64,000 nt of DNA from Arthrobacter agilis (lineage in GTDB: Bacteria > Actinomycetota > Actinomycetes > Actinomycetales > Micrococcaceae): assembly GCF_030816075.1 (NCBI RefSeq), contig NZ_JAUSXO010000001.1, positions 682,001 through 746,000 on the forward strand, in the 5' to 3' direction. Position 1 is the stretch's first letter. Each line of letters begins with the position of its first letter. The notes beneath the pieces were generated by a model. That model saw only the letters and a program-made list of their open reading frames with translations. It searched no databases and was not told the origin of the DNA. A program made the translations under genes and the position numbers. This document shows positions 45,741 through 54,356 of this stretch, in pieces.

Positions 45741-47243
45741 ATGGAGACTGACAGCACGGACAAGCTCATCCTGGTCACCGGCGCCACGGGGTACATCGGC
45801 GGCCGGCTCGTCACCAAACTCGTCGCGGACGGGCGCCGGGTCCGCGTCATCGTCCGGTCACCGCAGAAGCTGAAGGACGTCCCGTGGGCATCGTCCGTCG
45901 ACATCGTGCAGGGTGACCTGCAGGACGTCGACACCCTGCGCGAGGCCAGCCGGGGCGTGGACACCGTCTACTACCTCGTGCACTCGATGGGCTCGGGCCG
46001 GAACTTCGACGCGCGCGAGGCGGAGATCGCGTCGACGGTCTCCCGGGCGGCCACGGAGGCCGGAGTGCGCCGCATCGTCTACCTGGGCGGTCTGCACCCC
46101 GACGGCGTGGAGCTCTCCACCCACATGCGCTCACGCACCGGGGTGGGGCGGATCCTCCTCGAGTCCGGTACGCCGACCATCGCCTTCCAGGCCGGGGTGG
46201 TCATCGGGTCCGGCTCGGCGTCCTTCGAGATGATCCGGCACCTCTCCGACGTCCTGCCCGTGATGCCCGCACCCAAATGGGTGCTCAACCACATCGAGCC
46301 CATCGCCGTCCGCGACGTCATCCATTACCTCGTGGGCGCACTCGATCTCCCCGTGGACCTGAACCGGACGTTCGACATCGGATCCCGCGAGGTGCTCACC
46401 TATGCCGAGATGATGAACCAGTACGCCGAGGCCGCCGGCCTCCCGCGCCGGCGGATCCTCGCGCTGCCCGTCCTCACCCCGCGTCTCGCCGGTCACTGGG
46501 TGAACCTGGTCACGCCCATCCCGCGGGCCATGGCGATGCCGCTCATCGAGTCGCTGCAGCACGACGCCGTGCCGTCCGAACACGACATCGACCAGTACAT
46601 CCCGCAGCCGGAGGACGGGCTGACGGGATACCGACGGTCCGTGGACCTCGCGCTCGGGAAGATGCGCGCAGGGGAGGTGGAGACGAGCTGGGCCGGAGCG
46701 TCCCAGCTGCCCTCCGAGGCCGATCCGCTGCCCTCCGACCCGCAGTGGGCGGGCCACACCGTCTACACCGACGTCCAGACGTACAGCTCGACCGCCTCGC
46801 CCGCGAAGCTGTGGAGCGTCGTCGAGGGCATCGGCGGCGAGAACGGCTGGTACTCCTGGCCCGTCGGCTGGGCCGCCCGCGGCTGGATGGACAAGCTGGC
46901 CGGCGGCGTGGGGCTCCGCCGCGGACGACGGGACGCGAGGGAGCTCCTCACGGGGGAGGCCCTCGATTTCTGGCGCGTGGAGGAACTCGTGCGCGGTGAG
47001 CGGCTGCGGCTCCGCGCGGAGATGAAGGTGCCCGGCCGTGCGTGGCTGGAGTTCCGCGTGGAACCGGAGGGTTCGGGCAGCGCCTACTTCCAGCGGGCCG
47101 TCTTCTTCCCGCAGGGCCTGTCCGGGCGGCTCTACTGGCTGGCGGTGCTGCCGTTCCACGGGTTCATCTTCTCGGCGATGGCCCGCAACATCGCGCGGGC
47201 CGCGGAGGCGCTGCCCACGGAGTCCGAGCCCGCCGCCGCCTGA
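45741..47243 (+). CDS. SDR family oxidoreductase with DUF2867 domain
   Basis: 500 residues in two parts. The N-terminal NAD(P)-binding atypical-SDR/NmrA fold has LILVTGATGYIGGRLVTKLV and YYLVHSMGSGRNF, without a classical YxxxK that I can place confidently. The C-terminal half, from about residue 340 (YSSTASPAKLWSVVEGIGGENGWYSWP), is a DUF2867 (SRPBCC-like) domain with EMKVPGRAWLEFRVEPEG. The fusion is common in bacteria (YbjT-like), but no reaction is known. It converges on the Bcr/CflA exporter, with a hairpin between. Confidence 0.87.
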   Translation: METDSTDKLILVTGATGYIGGRLVTKLVADGRRVRVIVRSPQKLKDVPWASSVDIVQGDLQDVDTLREASRGVDTVYYLVHSMGSGRNFDAREAEIASTVSRAATEAGVRRIVYLGGLHPDGVELSTHMRSRTGVGRILLESGTPTIAFQAGVVIGSGSASFEMIRHLSDVLPVMPAPKWVLNHIEPIAVRDVIHYLVGALDLPVDLNRTFDIGSREVLTYAEMMNQYAEAAGLPRRRILALPVLTPRLAGHWVNLVTPIPRAMAMPLIESLQHDAVPSEHDIDQYIPQPEDGLTGYRRSVDLALGKMRAGEVETSWAGASQLPSEADPLPSDPQWAGHTVYTDVQTYSSTASPAKLWSVVEGIGGENGWYSWPVGWAARGWMDKLAGGVGLRRGRRDARELLTGEALDFWRVEELVRGERLRLRAEMKVPGRAWLEFRVEPEGSGSAYFQRAVFFPQGLSGRLYWLAVLPFHGFIFSAMARNIARAAEALPTESEPAAA

Positions 47244-47273
47244 CGTCCCTGACTGGCCTGGCCGGCCCTGCGG

Positions 47274-47306
47274 ACCGTGCCCGCGCTACTGCAGTGCGGG
47301 CACGGT
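47274..47306. terminator. Terminator hairpin overlapping the exporter 3' end
   Basis: ACCGTGCCCGC pairs perfectly with GCGGGCACGGT over 11 bp around an 11-nt loop. It covers the last codons and stop of the minus-strand exporter and follows the convergent SDR gene, so it may serve both. Confidence 0.65.
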
Positions 47307-48515
47307 GCGTGGCCGGACCACCGTCCACAGGAACACCACGCCCAGCGCGATGCAGGAGGCCATGATGAGCGCCATCGGGGTGGCAGTCTCGATGCCCTCG
47401 CCCAGCAGGCCGACGAGCGGGGAGATGATCCCGGCCGTCCCGAACGTCACCGCACCGAGCAGCGAGGCGGCGGTGCCCGCCTGCGCCCCGTTGTTGATGA
47501 GCGCCAGCACCTGGACGCACGGGAAGATGAAGCCCGTCGCCATGATGTAGAACCACAGGGGGATCGCCGTGCCCCAGAAGCCGAGGCCCAGCTGGTCGAA
47601 GGCCAGGATGAGCATCGCCATGACGAGCTGGACGACGGTCGCCGTCGCGATCACCCACTGGGGCCCGACCCGGCGGAGCACCCGTGAGCTGACCTGCACG
47701 CCGGCGACGATGCCGAGGGAGTTGATGGCGAACAGCAGGCCGTACTGCTGCTCGTTCAGCTCGTACGGGCCCTGGAAGAGGAACGGCGACGCCGACAGGT
47801 AGGAGAACAGCCCGGAGAAGTTCATGCCGCCCACCAGCAGCACGCCGATGAAGATCCTGTCGCTCAGCACCGCGCGGTACCGCTGGGCCACCGTCAGGCC
47901 CGACCGGCGGCGGTTCTCCTTCGGCAGGGTCTCGATGATGAACAGGCTCACGGCGATGATCACCAGCACGCCGTAGCACGCGAGGAACCAGAAGATGCCA
48001 GGCCAGGGGAAGAGCAGCAGCAGCTGCGAGCCGATCACCGGGGCGAAGATGGGCGCCATGCCGTTGACGAGCGCCATGTAGGACAGCATGCGCACGAGGG
48101 TGTAGCCGCCGAACAGGTCGCGCACCATGGCCATTGCCACCACGCCGCCGCCGGCCGCGCCGATGCCCTGGAGCACCCGGAACAGCATGAGCACATTGAT
48201 GTCGTCGGACGACGCCGCGCCGATCGAGGCGCCGACGTGCAGGGTGGTCGCCAGGATGAGGGGGACGCGCCGGCCGATCTTGTCGCTCAGCGGGCCCACG
48301 AGCAGCTGCCCGGCCGCGAAACCGATGATCGTCCCCGTGAGGGTCAGCTGCACCGCCGCCTCGGTGACGCCGAGGTCCGACTGCAGCGCAGGGAACGCCG
48401 GGAGGTAGAGATCGATCGTGAACGGGCCGAGGGCCGTGAGGGTGCCAAGGATGAAGACGTAGACGATCTTCTCGCGACGGGAGAGGGTGTCGCCGGGGTG
48501 GGTGAGGGTACTCAA
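47286..48515 (-). CDS. Bcr/CflA family multidrug efflux MFS transporter
   Basis: 409-residue major facilitator with 12 hydrophobic helices. It has the Bcr/CflA signature: LTALGPFTIDLYLPAFPAL in TM1, GQLLVGPLSDKIGRRVPL (motif A between TM2 and TM3) and RVLQGIGAAGGGVVAMAMVRDLF in TM4. Drug/proton antiport is expected; bicyclomycin or similar compounds are typical substrates only for characterised members. The start is TTG (minus strand at 48515) with an AAGGCAG ribosome binding site. It is divergent from a sugar porter gene across a 274-bp spacer. Confidence 0.9.
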   Translation of the reverse strand: MSTLTHPGDTLSRREKIVYVFILGTLTALGPFTIDLYLPAFPALQSDLGVTEAAVQLTLTGTIIGFAAGQLLVGPLSDKIGRRVPLILATTLHVGASIGAASSDDINVLMLFRVLQGIGAAGGGVVAMAMVRDLFGGYTLVRMLSYMALVNGMAPIFAPVIGSQLLLLFPWPGIFWFLACYGVLVIIAVSLFIIETLPKENRRRSGLTVAQRYRAVLSDRIFIGVLLVGGMNFSGLFSYLSASPFLFQGPYELNEQQYGLLFAINSLGIVAGVQVSSRVLRRVGPQWVIATATVVQLVMAMLILAFDQLGLGFWGTAIPLWFYIMATGFIFPCVQVLALINNGAQAGTAASLLGAVTFGTAGIISPLVGLLGEGIETATPMALIMASCIALGVVFLWTVVRPRTVPALQ

Positions 48516-48789
48516 GATGCTGCCTTACGGAACGGGCGGGAACAGGACGGGATCGGCATCGACCGCAGCGGCCCGGCGACGACGGCGGAGCGGCTTCCAG
48601 GGAGCGACCGGCAGCTCCAGAGAGCAATTTGGTTGCTAAGGCGAATCAATGGTTCTTTCATCTTATGGCCCGCGTCAAGCCTCCGGGCCATCGGAAGCCG
48701 GGGATCCTGACGCGGATCCTGCTGCTAAGCACGCTTCCGATTGACGTAGGGTGATGAAGGAGACACGGGACGAGCAGGAAGAGCGGTAG
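48516..48789. promoter_or_regulatory. Divergent control region between exporter and sugar porter
   Basis: No gene is present. The centre, 48626-48665, is clearly AT-rich for this genome (CAATTTGGTTGCTAAGG and AATCAATGGTTCTTTCATC) and probably carries the exporter promoter. TAGGGT at 48747-48752 is a candidate -10 for the sugar porter. I see no clear operator palindrome. Confidence 0.45.
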
Positions 48790-50223
48790 ATGAGCGGGAA
48801 CGGCACCGAACCTGAGGCAGAGCAATCACCGAAGCACCTCGCACGGGTCATCGCGATCACGGTCGCAGCGGCCGTCGGAGGTCTCCTGTTCGGGTTCGAC
48901 ACCGCCGTCATCAACGGAGCCGTCGATTCCATCCAGGGCGAGTTCGACCTGAGCCCGAGCGTCCTCGGCTTCACCGTCGCCATCACCCTGCTGGGCTGCG
49001 CGGCCGGCGCCTGGTTCGCCGGCGGGCTCGCCGACCGGTGGGGCCGCAAGAAGGTCATGGTGGCGGCGGCGATCCTGTTCGCCGTCAACTCCGCGGGGTC
49101 CGCCTATGCCTTCTCGGAGTGGGACCTGATGGCCTGGCGGCTCGTCGGGGGCCTCGCCATCGGCATCGCATCCGTCATCGTCCCCGGGTACATCGCGGAG
49201 ATCGCGCCGTCGAAATGGCGCGGCGGGCTCGCCTCCGTCCAGCAGCTGGCCATCACGGTCGGCATCTTCGCCGCCCTGCTCTCGGACGCATCCCTCGCCA
49301 ACGCCGCGGGGAGTGCCGACGGCGAGTTCTGGTGGGGCCTGGCCGCGTGGCGCTGGATGCTCCTGGTCGGCGTGATCCCCGCCGTCGTCTACGGGATCCT
49401 CGCACTGGTCATCCCCGAGTCCCCGCAGTTCCTCATCCGGGCGGGCCGCGACGCCGAGGCCGCGCGCGTCCTCTCGCGGGTCTCCGGCGTGAGCGACACC
49501 GACGGCAAGATCGGCCAGATCCGGGAGAGCTTCGAGCGGGAGGACCGGGCGAGCTACCGCGACCTGCGCGGCCCGGCGTTCGGACTCCAGCCCATCCTGT
49601 GGGTCGGCATGGCGATCGCCGCGCTGCAGCAGCTGGTGGGCATCAACGCGATCTTCTACTACTCCACGACGCTGTGGAAGTCCGTCGGCTTCAGCGAGAG
49701 CGATTCCTTCACGACGTCCGTGATCACCTCGGTCATCAACGTCGCCATGACCTTCGTCGCCATCTTCTTCGTCGACCGCGTGGGGCGCCGCCGGCTGCTC
49801 CTCATCGGGTCCGTCGGCATGACCGTGGGCCTGCTCGCCGCGACGCTCGCCTTCCTGCAGGCCGAAGGCACCGGGGAGGAGCTCACCCTGCCGGGAGCCT
49901 GGGGTCCCATCGCGCTGGTCGGCGCGAACCTCTTCGTCATCTTCTTCGCCGCCACCTGGGGCCCGGTCATGTGGGTGACCCTCGGCGAGATGTTCCCCAA
50001 CCGCATCCGCTCGATCGCCCTCGGCGTGGCCACGATGGTGAACTGGGTGTTCAACTTCATCGTCACCCTCACGTTCCCGTGGGTCAGCGAGAATCTCGGT
50101 CTCTGGATCATGTACGCGGCGTTCACCGTCTTCGCCGTCCTGTCGTTCATCTTCGTCCGTACCCGGCTCCCCGAGTTCACGGGCAAGGACCTCGAGGACA
50201 ACGCGGAGCTCTCCACCGCGTGA
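48790..50223 (+). CDS. Sugar porter family MFS transporter
   Basis: 477-residue proton/sugar symporter family protein with 12 membrane helices. Motifs: GGLLFGFDTAVINGAV in TM1, GLADRWGRKKVM in loop 2-3, IAEIAPSKWRGGLASVQQLA, the PESPQFLIRAGR motif after TM6, QQLVGINAIFYYS in TM7 with Gln and Asn sugar contacts, and RVGRRRLLLIG in loop 8-9. Likely substrate: a hexose, pentose or polyol. ATG 48790 has GGAAGAG upstream. No catabolic gene is adjacent to define the sugar. Confidence 0.92.
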   Translation: MSGNGTEPEAEQSPKHLARVIAITVAAAVGGLLFGFDTAVINGAVDSIQGEFDLSPSVLGFTVAITLLGCAAGAWFAGGLADRWGRKKVMVAAAILFAVNSAGSAYAFSEWDLMAWRLVGGLAIGIASVIVPGYIAEIAPSKWRGGLASVQQLAITVGIFAALLSDASLANAAGSADGEFWWGLAAWRWMLLVGVIPAVVYGILALVIPESPQFLIRAGRDAEAARVLSRVSGVSDTDGKIGQIRESFEREDRASYRDLRGPAFGLQPILWVGMAIAALQQLVGINAIFYYSTTLWKSVGFSESDSFTTSVITSVINVAMTFVAIFFVDRVGRRRLLLIGSVGMTVGLLAATLAFLQAEGTGEELTLPGAWGPIALVGANLFVIFFAATWGPVMWVTLGEMFPNRIRSIALGVATMVNWVFNFIVTLTFPWVSENLGLWIMYAAFTVFAVLSFIFVRTRLPEFTGKDLEDNAELSTA

Positions 50224-50316
50224 GCACGGCCTCCCCGCGCCTACCCCATGCGGGCTGCTCGCGGTGCCCTGATCGCACGGTGGCCACCCCGCAGAATCGG
50301 GGCGCACGCCCGGTGG

Positions 50317-50322
50317 TAATTT
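50317..50322 (+). promoter_or_regulatory. -10 box (TAATTT) of the holin-like gene
   Basis: TAATTT lies 48 bases before ATG 50371, giving a leader with an AATGGAGG ribosome binding site. A CCCCG/CGGGG hairpin at 50287-50302 just upstream may end the sugar-porter transcript. Confidence 0.45.
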
Positions 50323-50370
50323 TGGTTCAGCCAATGTCCAGCAACACACTCACGAATGGAGGCAGGGCCT

Positions 50371-51177
50371 ATGAACAGCTCGGCTAGTACGCGCGGCAGG
50401 CGGTCCACGGGCTCGCTCTCGCTGTTTGGACTCATCAGGCTCCTCGCGCGCCTGACCCCGCGCCAGGTCAGCGACGAATTCTCGATCGCCGTCCAGCAGA
50501 TGAAGCAGAAGGGGATCAAGGCGGGGATCGCCGCCGCGTTCCTCGTCGTCGCGCTGGTCTTCGTGCTGTTCTTCGCCGTGGCCCTGATCGTCGCCGCCAT
50601 CATGGGACTGGCCGAGGTCCTGCCCGCGTGGCTCGCCGCCCTGCTGGTCGCCCTGCTCTTCCTCGTGATCGCCGGCGTCCTCGCGCTGATCGGCGTCTCG
50701 CGCCTCAAGAAGCAGCTGCCCCTGGTGCCGGAGGACGCCATCCGCGGCATCCGCTACGACCTCGGCGTGCTGAAGGAGGGCCGCAGCTTCGATCCGGCCA
50801 CCCTCGACGTCAAGAAGCCGAAGCCGGACAAGGACCGCAAGGACGACGACGCGAAGGACGCGAAGCCCAAGGAGCCCACGCCGTCGTACGAGGAGCTGCG
50901 TGGCCGTTCCGGGGAGCGCCGCTCGCACATCGCCGAGGCGAGGGACTCGCTCGGCGCCCGCGCGGACGTCAAGGCCCGGCTCGGCAAGGCCCGCCACAGC
51001 TCCGCCCAGGGCACCCCGCAGGCGGGCGGCCCCACGGGCAACCGTGTCGCTGCGGTCGCCGTGCGACGGGATGTCCCGCTCAACACGACGCTGGCCGACC
51101 GCTGGAAGCCCCTGAGCGTGCTCGGCGCGTCCGTGGTCGCCATGCTGGTGATGCTGCGCAGGCTCCTCAGCAAGTAG
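50371..51177 (+). CDS. Phage holin-like (DUF1469) membrane protein
   Basis: 268 residues. An N-terminal helix (LFGLIRLLARLTPRQVSDEF) is followed by two hydrophobic segments at about residues 48-72 and 78-100 separated by GLAEVLPAWLA. A long charged, Lys/Asp-rich cytoplasmic part comes next, and a third hydrophobic segment sits near the C-terminus (LSVLGASVVAMLVMLRRLL). It fits the DUF1469/'phage holin family' group common in actinobacterial chromosomes. No phage genes are nearby, so a lytic role is unlikely. ATG 50371 has a GGAGG site; ATG 50356 is the alternative. Confidence 0.82.
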   Translation: MNSSASTRGRRSTGSLSLFGLIRLLARLTPRQVSDEFSIAVQQMKQKGIKAGIAAAFLVVALVFVLFFAVALIVAAIMGLAEVLPAWLAALLVALLFLVIAGVLALIGVSRLKKQLPLVPEDAIRGIRYDLGVLKEGRSFDPATLDVKKPKPDKDRKDDDAKDAKPKEPTPSYEELRGRSGERRSHIAEARDSLGARADVKARLGKARHSSAQGTPQAGGPTGNRVAAVAVRRDVPLNTTLADRWKPLSVLGASVVAMLVMLRRLLSK

Positions 51178-51218
51178 GGCCGCAGCACGTAGGACCGCAG
51201 CACGGAGGACCGCAGACG
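51174..51218. repeat. 15-bp tandem repeat across the stop codon
   Basis: Three copies of gtaggaccgcagcac-like units (51174, 51189, 51204) cover the TAG stop of the holin-like gene. The first differs at one base, the third at several. It looks like a local duplication of the gene's end. Confidence 0.75.
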
Positions 51219-51232
51219 AGGCGGCCGCCCGT

Positions 51233-51266
51233 CCGTGACGACCGCAGGAGGCTGCGGTGGTCACGG
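51233..51266 (+). terminator. Hairpin terminator after the holin-like gene
   Basis: CCGTGACGACCGCAG and CTGCGGTGGTCACGG form a 15-bp stem with one mismatch around the loop GAGG. There is no T tract. Confidence 0.6.
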
Positions 51267-51311
51267 AGGAGCGGTCGCCTGCCTGCATAATGGGGTGGGG
51301 AGGCACGGGTG

Positions 51312-51935
51312 ATGGATTCGATCGGCGCGGGGGCACGGACCGGTAGTGGGGGCACGGAACTCGCGACGGTGTGGACCCTGCCGAACCTCATCACGATCGT
51401 CCGGTTCCTCGGCGTACCGCTGTTCGTCTGGTTCATGATGCACCAGCGGTACGGGGCCGCGGTCCTCGTCCTCGTGGTCGTCGGCTCCACCGACTGGGTG
51501 GACGGCTTCGTCGCCCGGCGGCTGAACCAGGTCTCCACGGTGGGGAAGTGGCTCGACCCGCTGGCCGACCGCACGGCCATGATCGTGGTGGCCGTCGTCT
51601 TCGTGGTGGCCGGCATCACGCCGGCCTGGTTCGTGTGGGCCATCGTCATCCCGGACGCCATCCTCATCGTCAACGCACTCGTCCTCTTCCACGGACCCCT
51701 GCACCTGCCCGTCATCACGGTCGGGAAGATCCGGACCGCGCTGCTGCTCGTGGGGGCGCCGCTGCTCCTGCTGCACCGCGTCGAGGGATTCGGCCAGGAC
51801 TGGATCCTCGTCGTCGCCCAGGGGCTGCTCGCCGTCGGGTGCGTGCTGCACCTCGTGGCGTTCTCCGCCTACTTCCGTGCGGCGCACCGCACCTACCGGC
51901 TGGAGCAGGCCGAGCAGCAGTCGTGCCCGTCCTAG
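51312..51935 (+). CDS. CDP-alcohol phosphatidyltransferase
   Basis: 207-residue membrane enzyme of the phospholipid head-group transferase family. It carries the full signature D-x2-DG-x2-AR-x8-G-x3-D-x3-D: STDWVDGFVARRLN, then QVSTVGKWLDPLADRTA. It has five or six membrane helices and an N-terminal WTLPNLITIVRFLGVPLF typical of PgsA-like proteins. It would use CDP-diacylglycerol and an alcohol (glycerol-3-phosphate, inositol phosphate, or phosphatidylglycerol for cardiolipin); which one is not decided by the motif. ATG 51312 directly follows an in-frame GTG 51309; GGGGAGG upstream. Confidence 0.9.
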   Translation: MDSIGAGARTGSGGTELATVWTLPNLITIVRFLGVPLFVWFMMHQRYGAAVLVLVVVGSTDWVDGFVARRLNQVSTVGKWLDPLADRTAMIVVAVVFVVAGITPAWFVWAIVIPDAILIVNALVLFHGPLHLPVITVGKIRTALLLVGAPLLLLHRVEGFGQDWILVVAQGLLAVGCVLHLVAFSAYFRAAHRTYRLEQAEQQSCPS

Positions 51936-52798
51936 CCATCGCGCTGGCGCTGCTCGGCGCCGTCTTCCTCGCGTTCGGAGCGCAGCGCCAGGGCAGCGCC
52001 GTGCGGGCGAACACCGGCGGCCTGTCCCTCTCCTCGTCCGGTTTCACACGCCTCCTCACCAACCCGCGGTGGCTGCTGGGGCTGTTCCTGCTCGGCGCCG
52101 GTACTGCCCTCAACGTGGTGGCGCTGTCACTGGCGAGCCTGACGGTCGTGCAGCCCATCGGCGCGATCGCCCTGGTGATCACCACCATCGTCAACTCCCG
52201 CGACCAGGGCATCCGGATCAATCGGCCGACCGTCGCCGCGATCACCGCCTGCGTCACGGGCAGCGCCCTCTTCGTTCTCCTCGCGGTGAACGTCACCCGC
52301 GAGAACCACGCCATCGACCCCGCGCAGGAACTCTCGGTGGTGCTCCTGCTCGGCGCCGCCGTCGTGGTGTTCGGCTCCCTGGCCGTGGTCGGCCGGCACC
52401 GGCTCAACGCGTTCGCCTACATCCTCGGGGCGGGTGTCCTCTTCGGCTTCGTGGCCGTCCTGACGAAGGTGATCGCCGGCCACCTGCTCGATCCCAACGG
52501 CCGGTTCCTGCTGAACGTCCCGATCCTCACCCTCGTGGCCCTCGCCGCGGCCGCCGCCCTCGGGTCCTGGTTCGTGCAGAGCGCCTACGCCACCGGCCCG
52601 CCCGATCTCGTCATCGCCGGCCTCACGGTCATCGACCCCATCGTCGGCATCGCGGTGGGCATCACCATCCTCGACGAACTCCAGCCCGATGTCCGAACCG
52701 TGACCGCCCTGGGCATGGGCGCGGCCGCGCTCGTTGCTATTGTTGGGGTCGTTGCCCTGTCGCGCCATCACCCGGACGTCGTCAAGCGGCAGCGCTGA
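51923..52798 (+). CDS. NIPA/DMT-like membrane transporter
   Basis: 291-residue membrane protein with about nine helices from GTG 51923, overlapping the preceding gene by 13 bases. ALNVVALSLASLTVVQPIGA and the paired helix SAYATGPPDLVIAGLTVIDP have the duplicated 'PIG/P-x-V' pattern of NIPA-type magnesium transporters and EamA-like DMT proteins. Overlap with the phosphatidyltransferase gene suggests coupled translation, and a GT4 gene follows after 48 bases. Substrate unknown; Mg2+ is only a family-level suggestion. Confidence 0.82.
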   Translation: MPVLAIALALLGAVFLAFGAQRQGSAVRANTGGLSLSSSGFTRLLTNPRWLLGLFLLGAGTALNVVALSLASLTVVQPIGAIALVITTIVNSRDQGIRINRPTVAAITACVTGSALFVLLAVNVTRENHAIDPAQELSVVLLLGAAVVVFGSLAVVGRHRLNAFAYILGAGVLFGFVAVLTKVIAGHLLDPNGRFLLNVPILTLVALAAAAALGSWFVQSAYATGPPDLVIAGLTVIDPIVGIAVGITILDELQPDVRTVTALGMGAAALVAIVGVVALSRHHPDVVKRQR

Positions 52799-52846
52799 CC
52801 CGACCCGTTCCAGTTCCGTCCAGCACACCGACGTAGGGATTCACGC

Positions 52847-54100
52847 GTGAGCCACCCGGCTGATTCCAAGCCCCTGACCATCCTGATCGCCGCGGACACC
52901 TATCCGCCCAACGTGAACGGGGCGGCCCAGTTCGGGTACCGGCTGGCGAAGGGCATGACCGGCCGCGGCCACGACGTCCACGTCCTCGCGCCCCGCGCCT
53001 CGAACGGCAGGAGCTTCACGGAACCAGGGGGCGACTGGACGGTCCACCGCCTCCGCTCCCACAGCGTCCCGACCCACGACTACTGGCGCATCTGCTACCC
53101 GTGGGAGATCCGGCGGGACATCAGCATGCTGTTCGACCAGGTGCAGCCCGACGTCGTGCACATCCAGTGCCACTACATGGTGGGGGAGTACACGCTGTAC
53201 GAAGCGGTGCGGCGCGGCATCCGCGTGGTCGCCACCAACCACTTCATGCCCGAGAACCTCAACCCGTTCCTGCCGTTCCCCGAGTGGTTCAAGAAGGTCA
53301 TCGCCCGGAACTCGTGGAAGGACATGGGCAAGGTGATGGGCAAGGCTGCCGCCGTCACCACCCCCACGCCCCTCGCGGCGAAGGCCATGCGCGACCACGC
53401 CTTCCTGACCGAGGTGCTGCCGGTGTCCAACGGGATCGACTCCGCGGCCTACGAGCTGCAGCCGGGCGAGGTCGTCGAGCCCCACGAGCATCCGACGGTC
53501 CTGTTCGTCGGCCGCCTGGCCGAGGAGAAGCACGTGGACGTGCTGATCGACGCCGTGGCCGGGACCCCGGAGCACCTGAACGTCCACCTCGAGATCGTCG
53601 GAGGCGGGGAGGTGAAGCAGGCGCTGCAGGCGCAGGCCGCCCGCCTCGGCATCGCCCACCGCGTCACCTTCCGCGGCCTGATCGACGACGGCGAGCTGCG
53701 CAAGAGCTACATCCGCGCCTCCCTGTTCTGCCAGCCGGGGACCGCCGAGCTGCAGTCGCTGGTGACCCTCGAGGCGATGTCGGCCTCGACGCCGGTCCTG
53801 CTGGCGAACGCGATGGCGTTGCCGCACCTGGTGTCCGACGGCGAGAACGGCTATCTGTTCACGCCCGGCAGTTCCGAGGAGCTCGGTGACCGGATCACGC
53901 AGATCCTCGAGCTCTCGCGGGAGGACCAGCAGAAGATGGGTGCCGCCAGCCGGAGGATGGTGGGCAAGCACGACATCAACACGACCCTCGAGATCTTCGA
54001 GGGCCTGTACTACGGGACGCTGTCGCCGAAGGACGTCGCCGGCGGCATGCCCACGGCCCGGGAGGCCGGCGGGACCGAGCGGCACCTCCGCATACAATAG
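52847..54100 (+). CDS. GT4 family glycosyltransferase
   Basis: 417-residue GT-B fold glycosyltransferase. N-terminal Rossmann half with TILIAADTYPPNVNGAAQFG and DVVHIQCHYMVGEY. C-terminal nucleotide-sugar half with TVLFVGRLAEEKHVDVLIDA, FCQPGTAELQSLVTLEAMSA (the EX7E-type motif) and NGYLFTPGSSEELGD. It resembles actinobacterial glycolipid mannosyl/glucosyltransferases (MgtA/PimB-type). Together with the CDP-alcohol phosphatidyltransferase upstream, a role in membrane glycolipid or lipoglycan synthesis is plausible. GTG start with GTAGGGA upstream. Its stop TAG lies inside the promoter of the next tRNA gene. Confidence 0.88.
   Translation: MSHPADSKPLTILIAADTYPPNVNGAAQFGYRLAKGMTGRGHDVHVLAPRASNGRSFTEPGGDWTVHRLRSHSVPTHDYWRICYPWEIRRDISMLFDQVQPDVVHIQCHYMVGEYTLYEAVRRGIRVVATNHFMPENLNPFLPFPEWFKKVIARNSWKDMGKVMGKAAAVTTPTPLAAKAMRDHAFLTEVLPVSNGIDSAAYELQPGEVVEPHEHPTVLFVGRLAEEKHVDVLIDAVAGTPEHLNVHLEIVGGGEVKQALQAQAARLGIAHRVTFRGLIDDGELRKSYIRASLFCQPGTAELQSLVTLEAMSASTPVLLANAMALPHLVSDGENGYLFTPGSSEELGDRITQILELSREDQQKMGAASRRMVGKHDINTTLEIFEGLYYGTLSPKDVAGGMPTAREAGGTERHLRIQ
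54093..54098 (+). promoter_or_regulatory. tRNA promoter -10 box (TACAAT) inside the GT4 stop region
   Basis: TACAAT (five of six to consensus) ends at the T of the GT4 stop codon TAG. Transcription would begin near 54105, 57 bases before the mature tRNA. Confidence 0.6.
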
Positions 54101-54161
54101 GACCTGCGCCGGCGGCCGGAGGATGATTCCGGAGCCGGACCACCGGGGTGCCACGCCCCTC

Positions 54162-54235
54162 GGGGCTGTAGCTCAGCTGGTTAGAGCAGCGGACTCATAA
54201 TCCGTTTGTCCTGGGTTCAAGCCCCAGCAGCCCTA
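54162..54235 (+). tRNA. tRNA with CAT anticodon (tRNA-Ile2 or elongator tRNA-Met)
   Basis: 74-nt cloverleaf: acceptor GGGGCTG/CAGCCCT (first pair G-U), D arm GCTC/GAGC, anticodon arm GCGGA-CTCATAA-TCCGT with CAT at 54196-54198, T arm CTGGG-TTCAAGC-CCCAG, discriminator A. CCA is not encoded. It is not initiator tRNA, because the three G-C pairs of the initiator anticodon stem are absent. Whether C34 is changed to lysidine (Ile2) or not (Met) cannot be decided by eye; a covariance model is needed. Confidence 0.88.
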
Positions 54236-54270
54236 CTCCTGCGTCGACCGACGACCCGACGCGCCACGCA

Positions 54271-54311
54271 CAGGACCGCGCCACCTCATCGAGGGGGCGC
54301 GGTCCTGTTTA
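54271..54311 (+). terminator. Rho-independent terminator after the CAT tRNA
   Basis: CAGGACCGCGCC (54271-54282) pairs with GGCGCGGTCCTG (54296-54307), followed by TTTAA. Stem of 12 perfect pairs, loop 13 nt. Confidence 0.82.
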
Positions 54312-54356
54312 ATGCCGGCCCTCGCCCTGGCGCCCGCAGCTCCACTGGCGCCCTAA

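Noticed and set aside
50371-51177. Sign of a prophage (phage holin family protein)
   Set aside because: No integrase, terminase, capsid or tail gene nearby; DUF1469 proteins are common chromosomal genes in actinobacteria.
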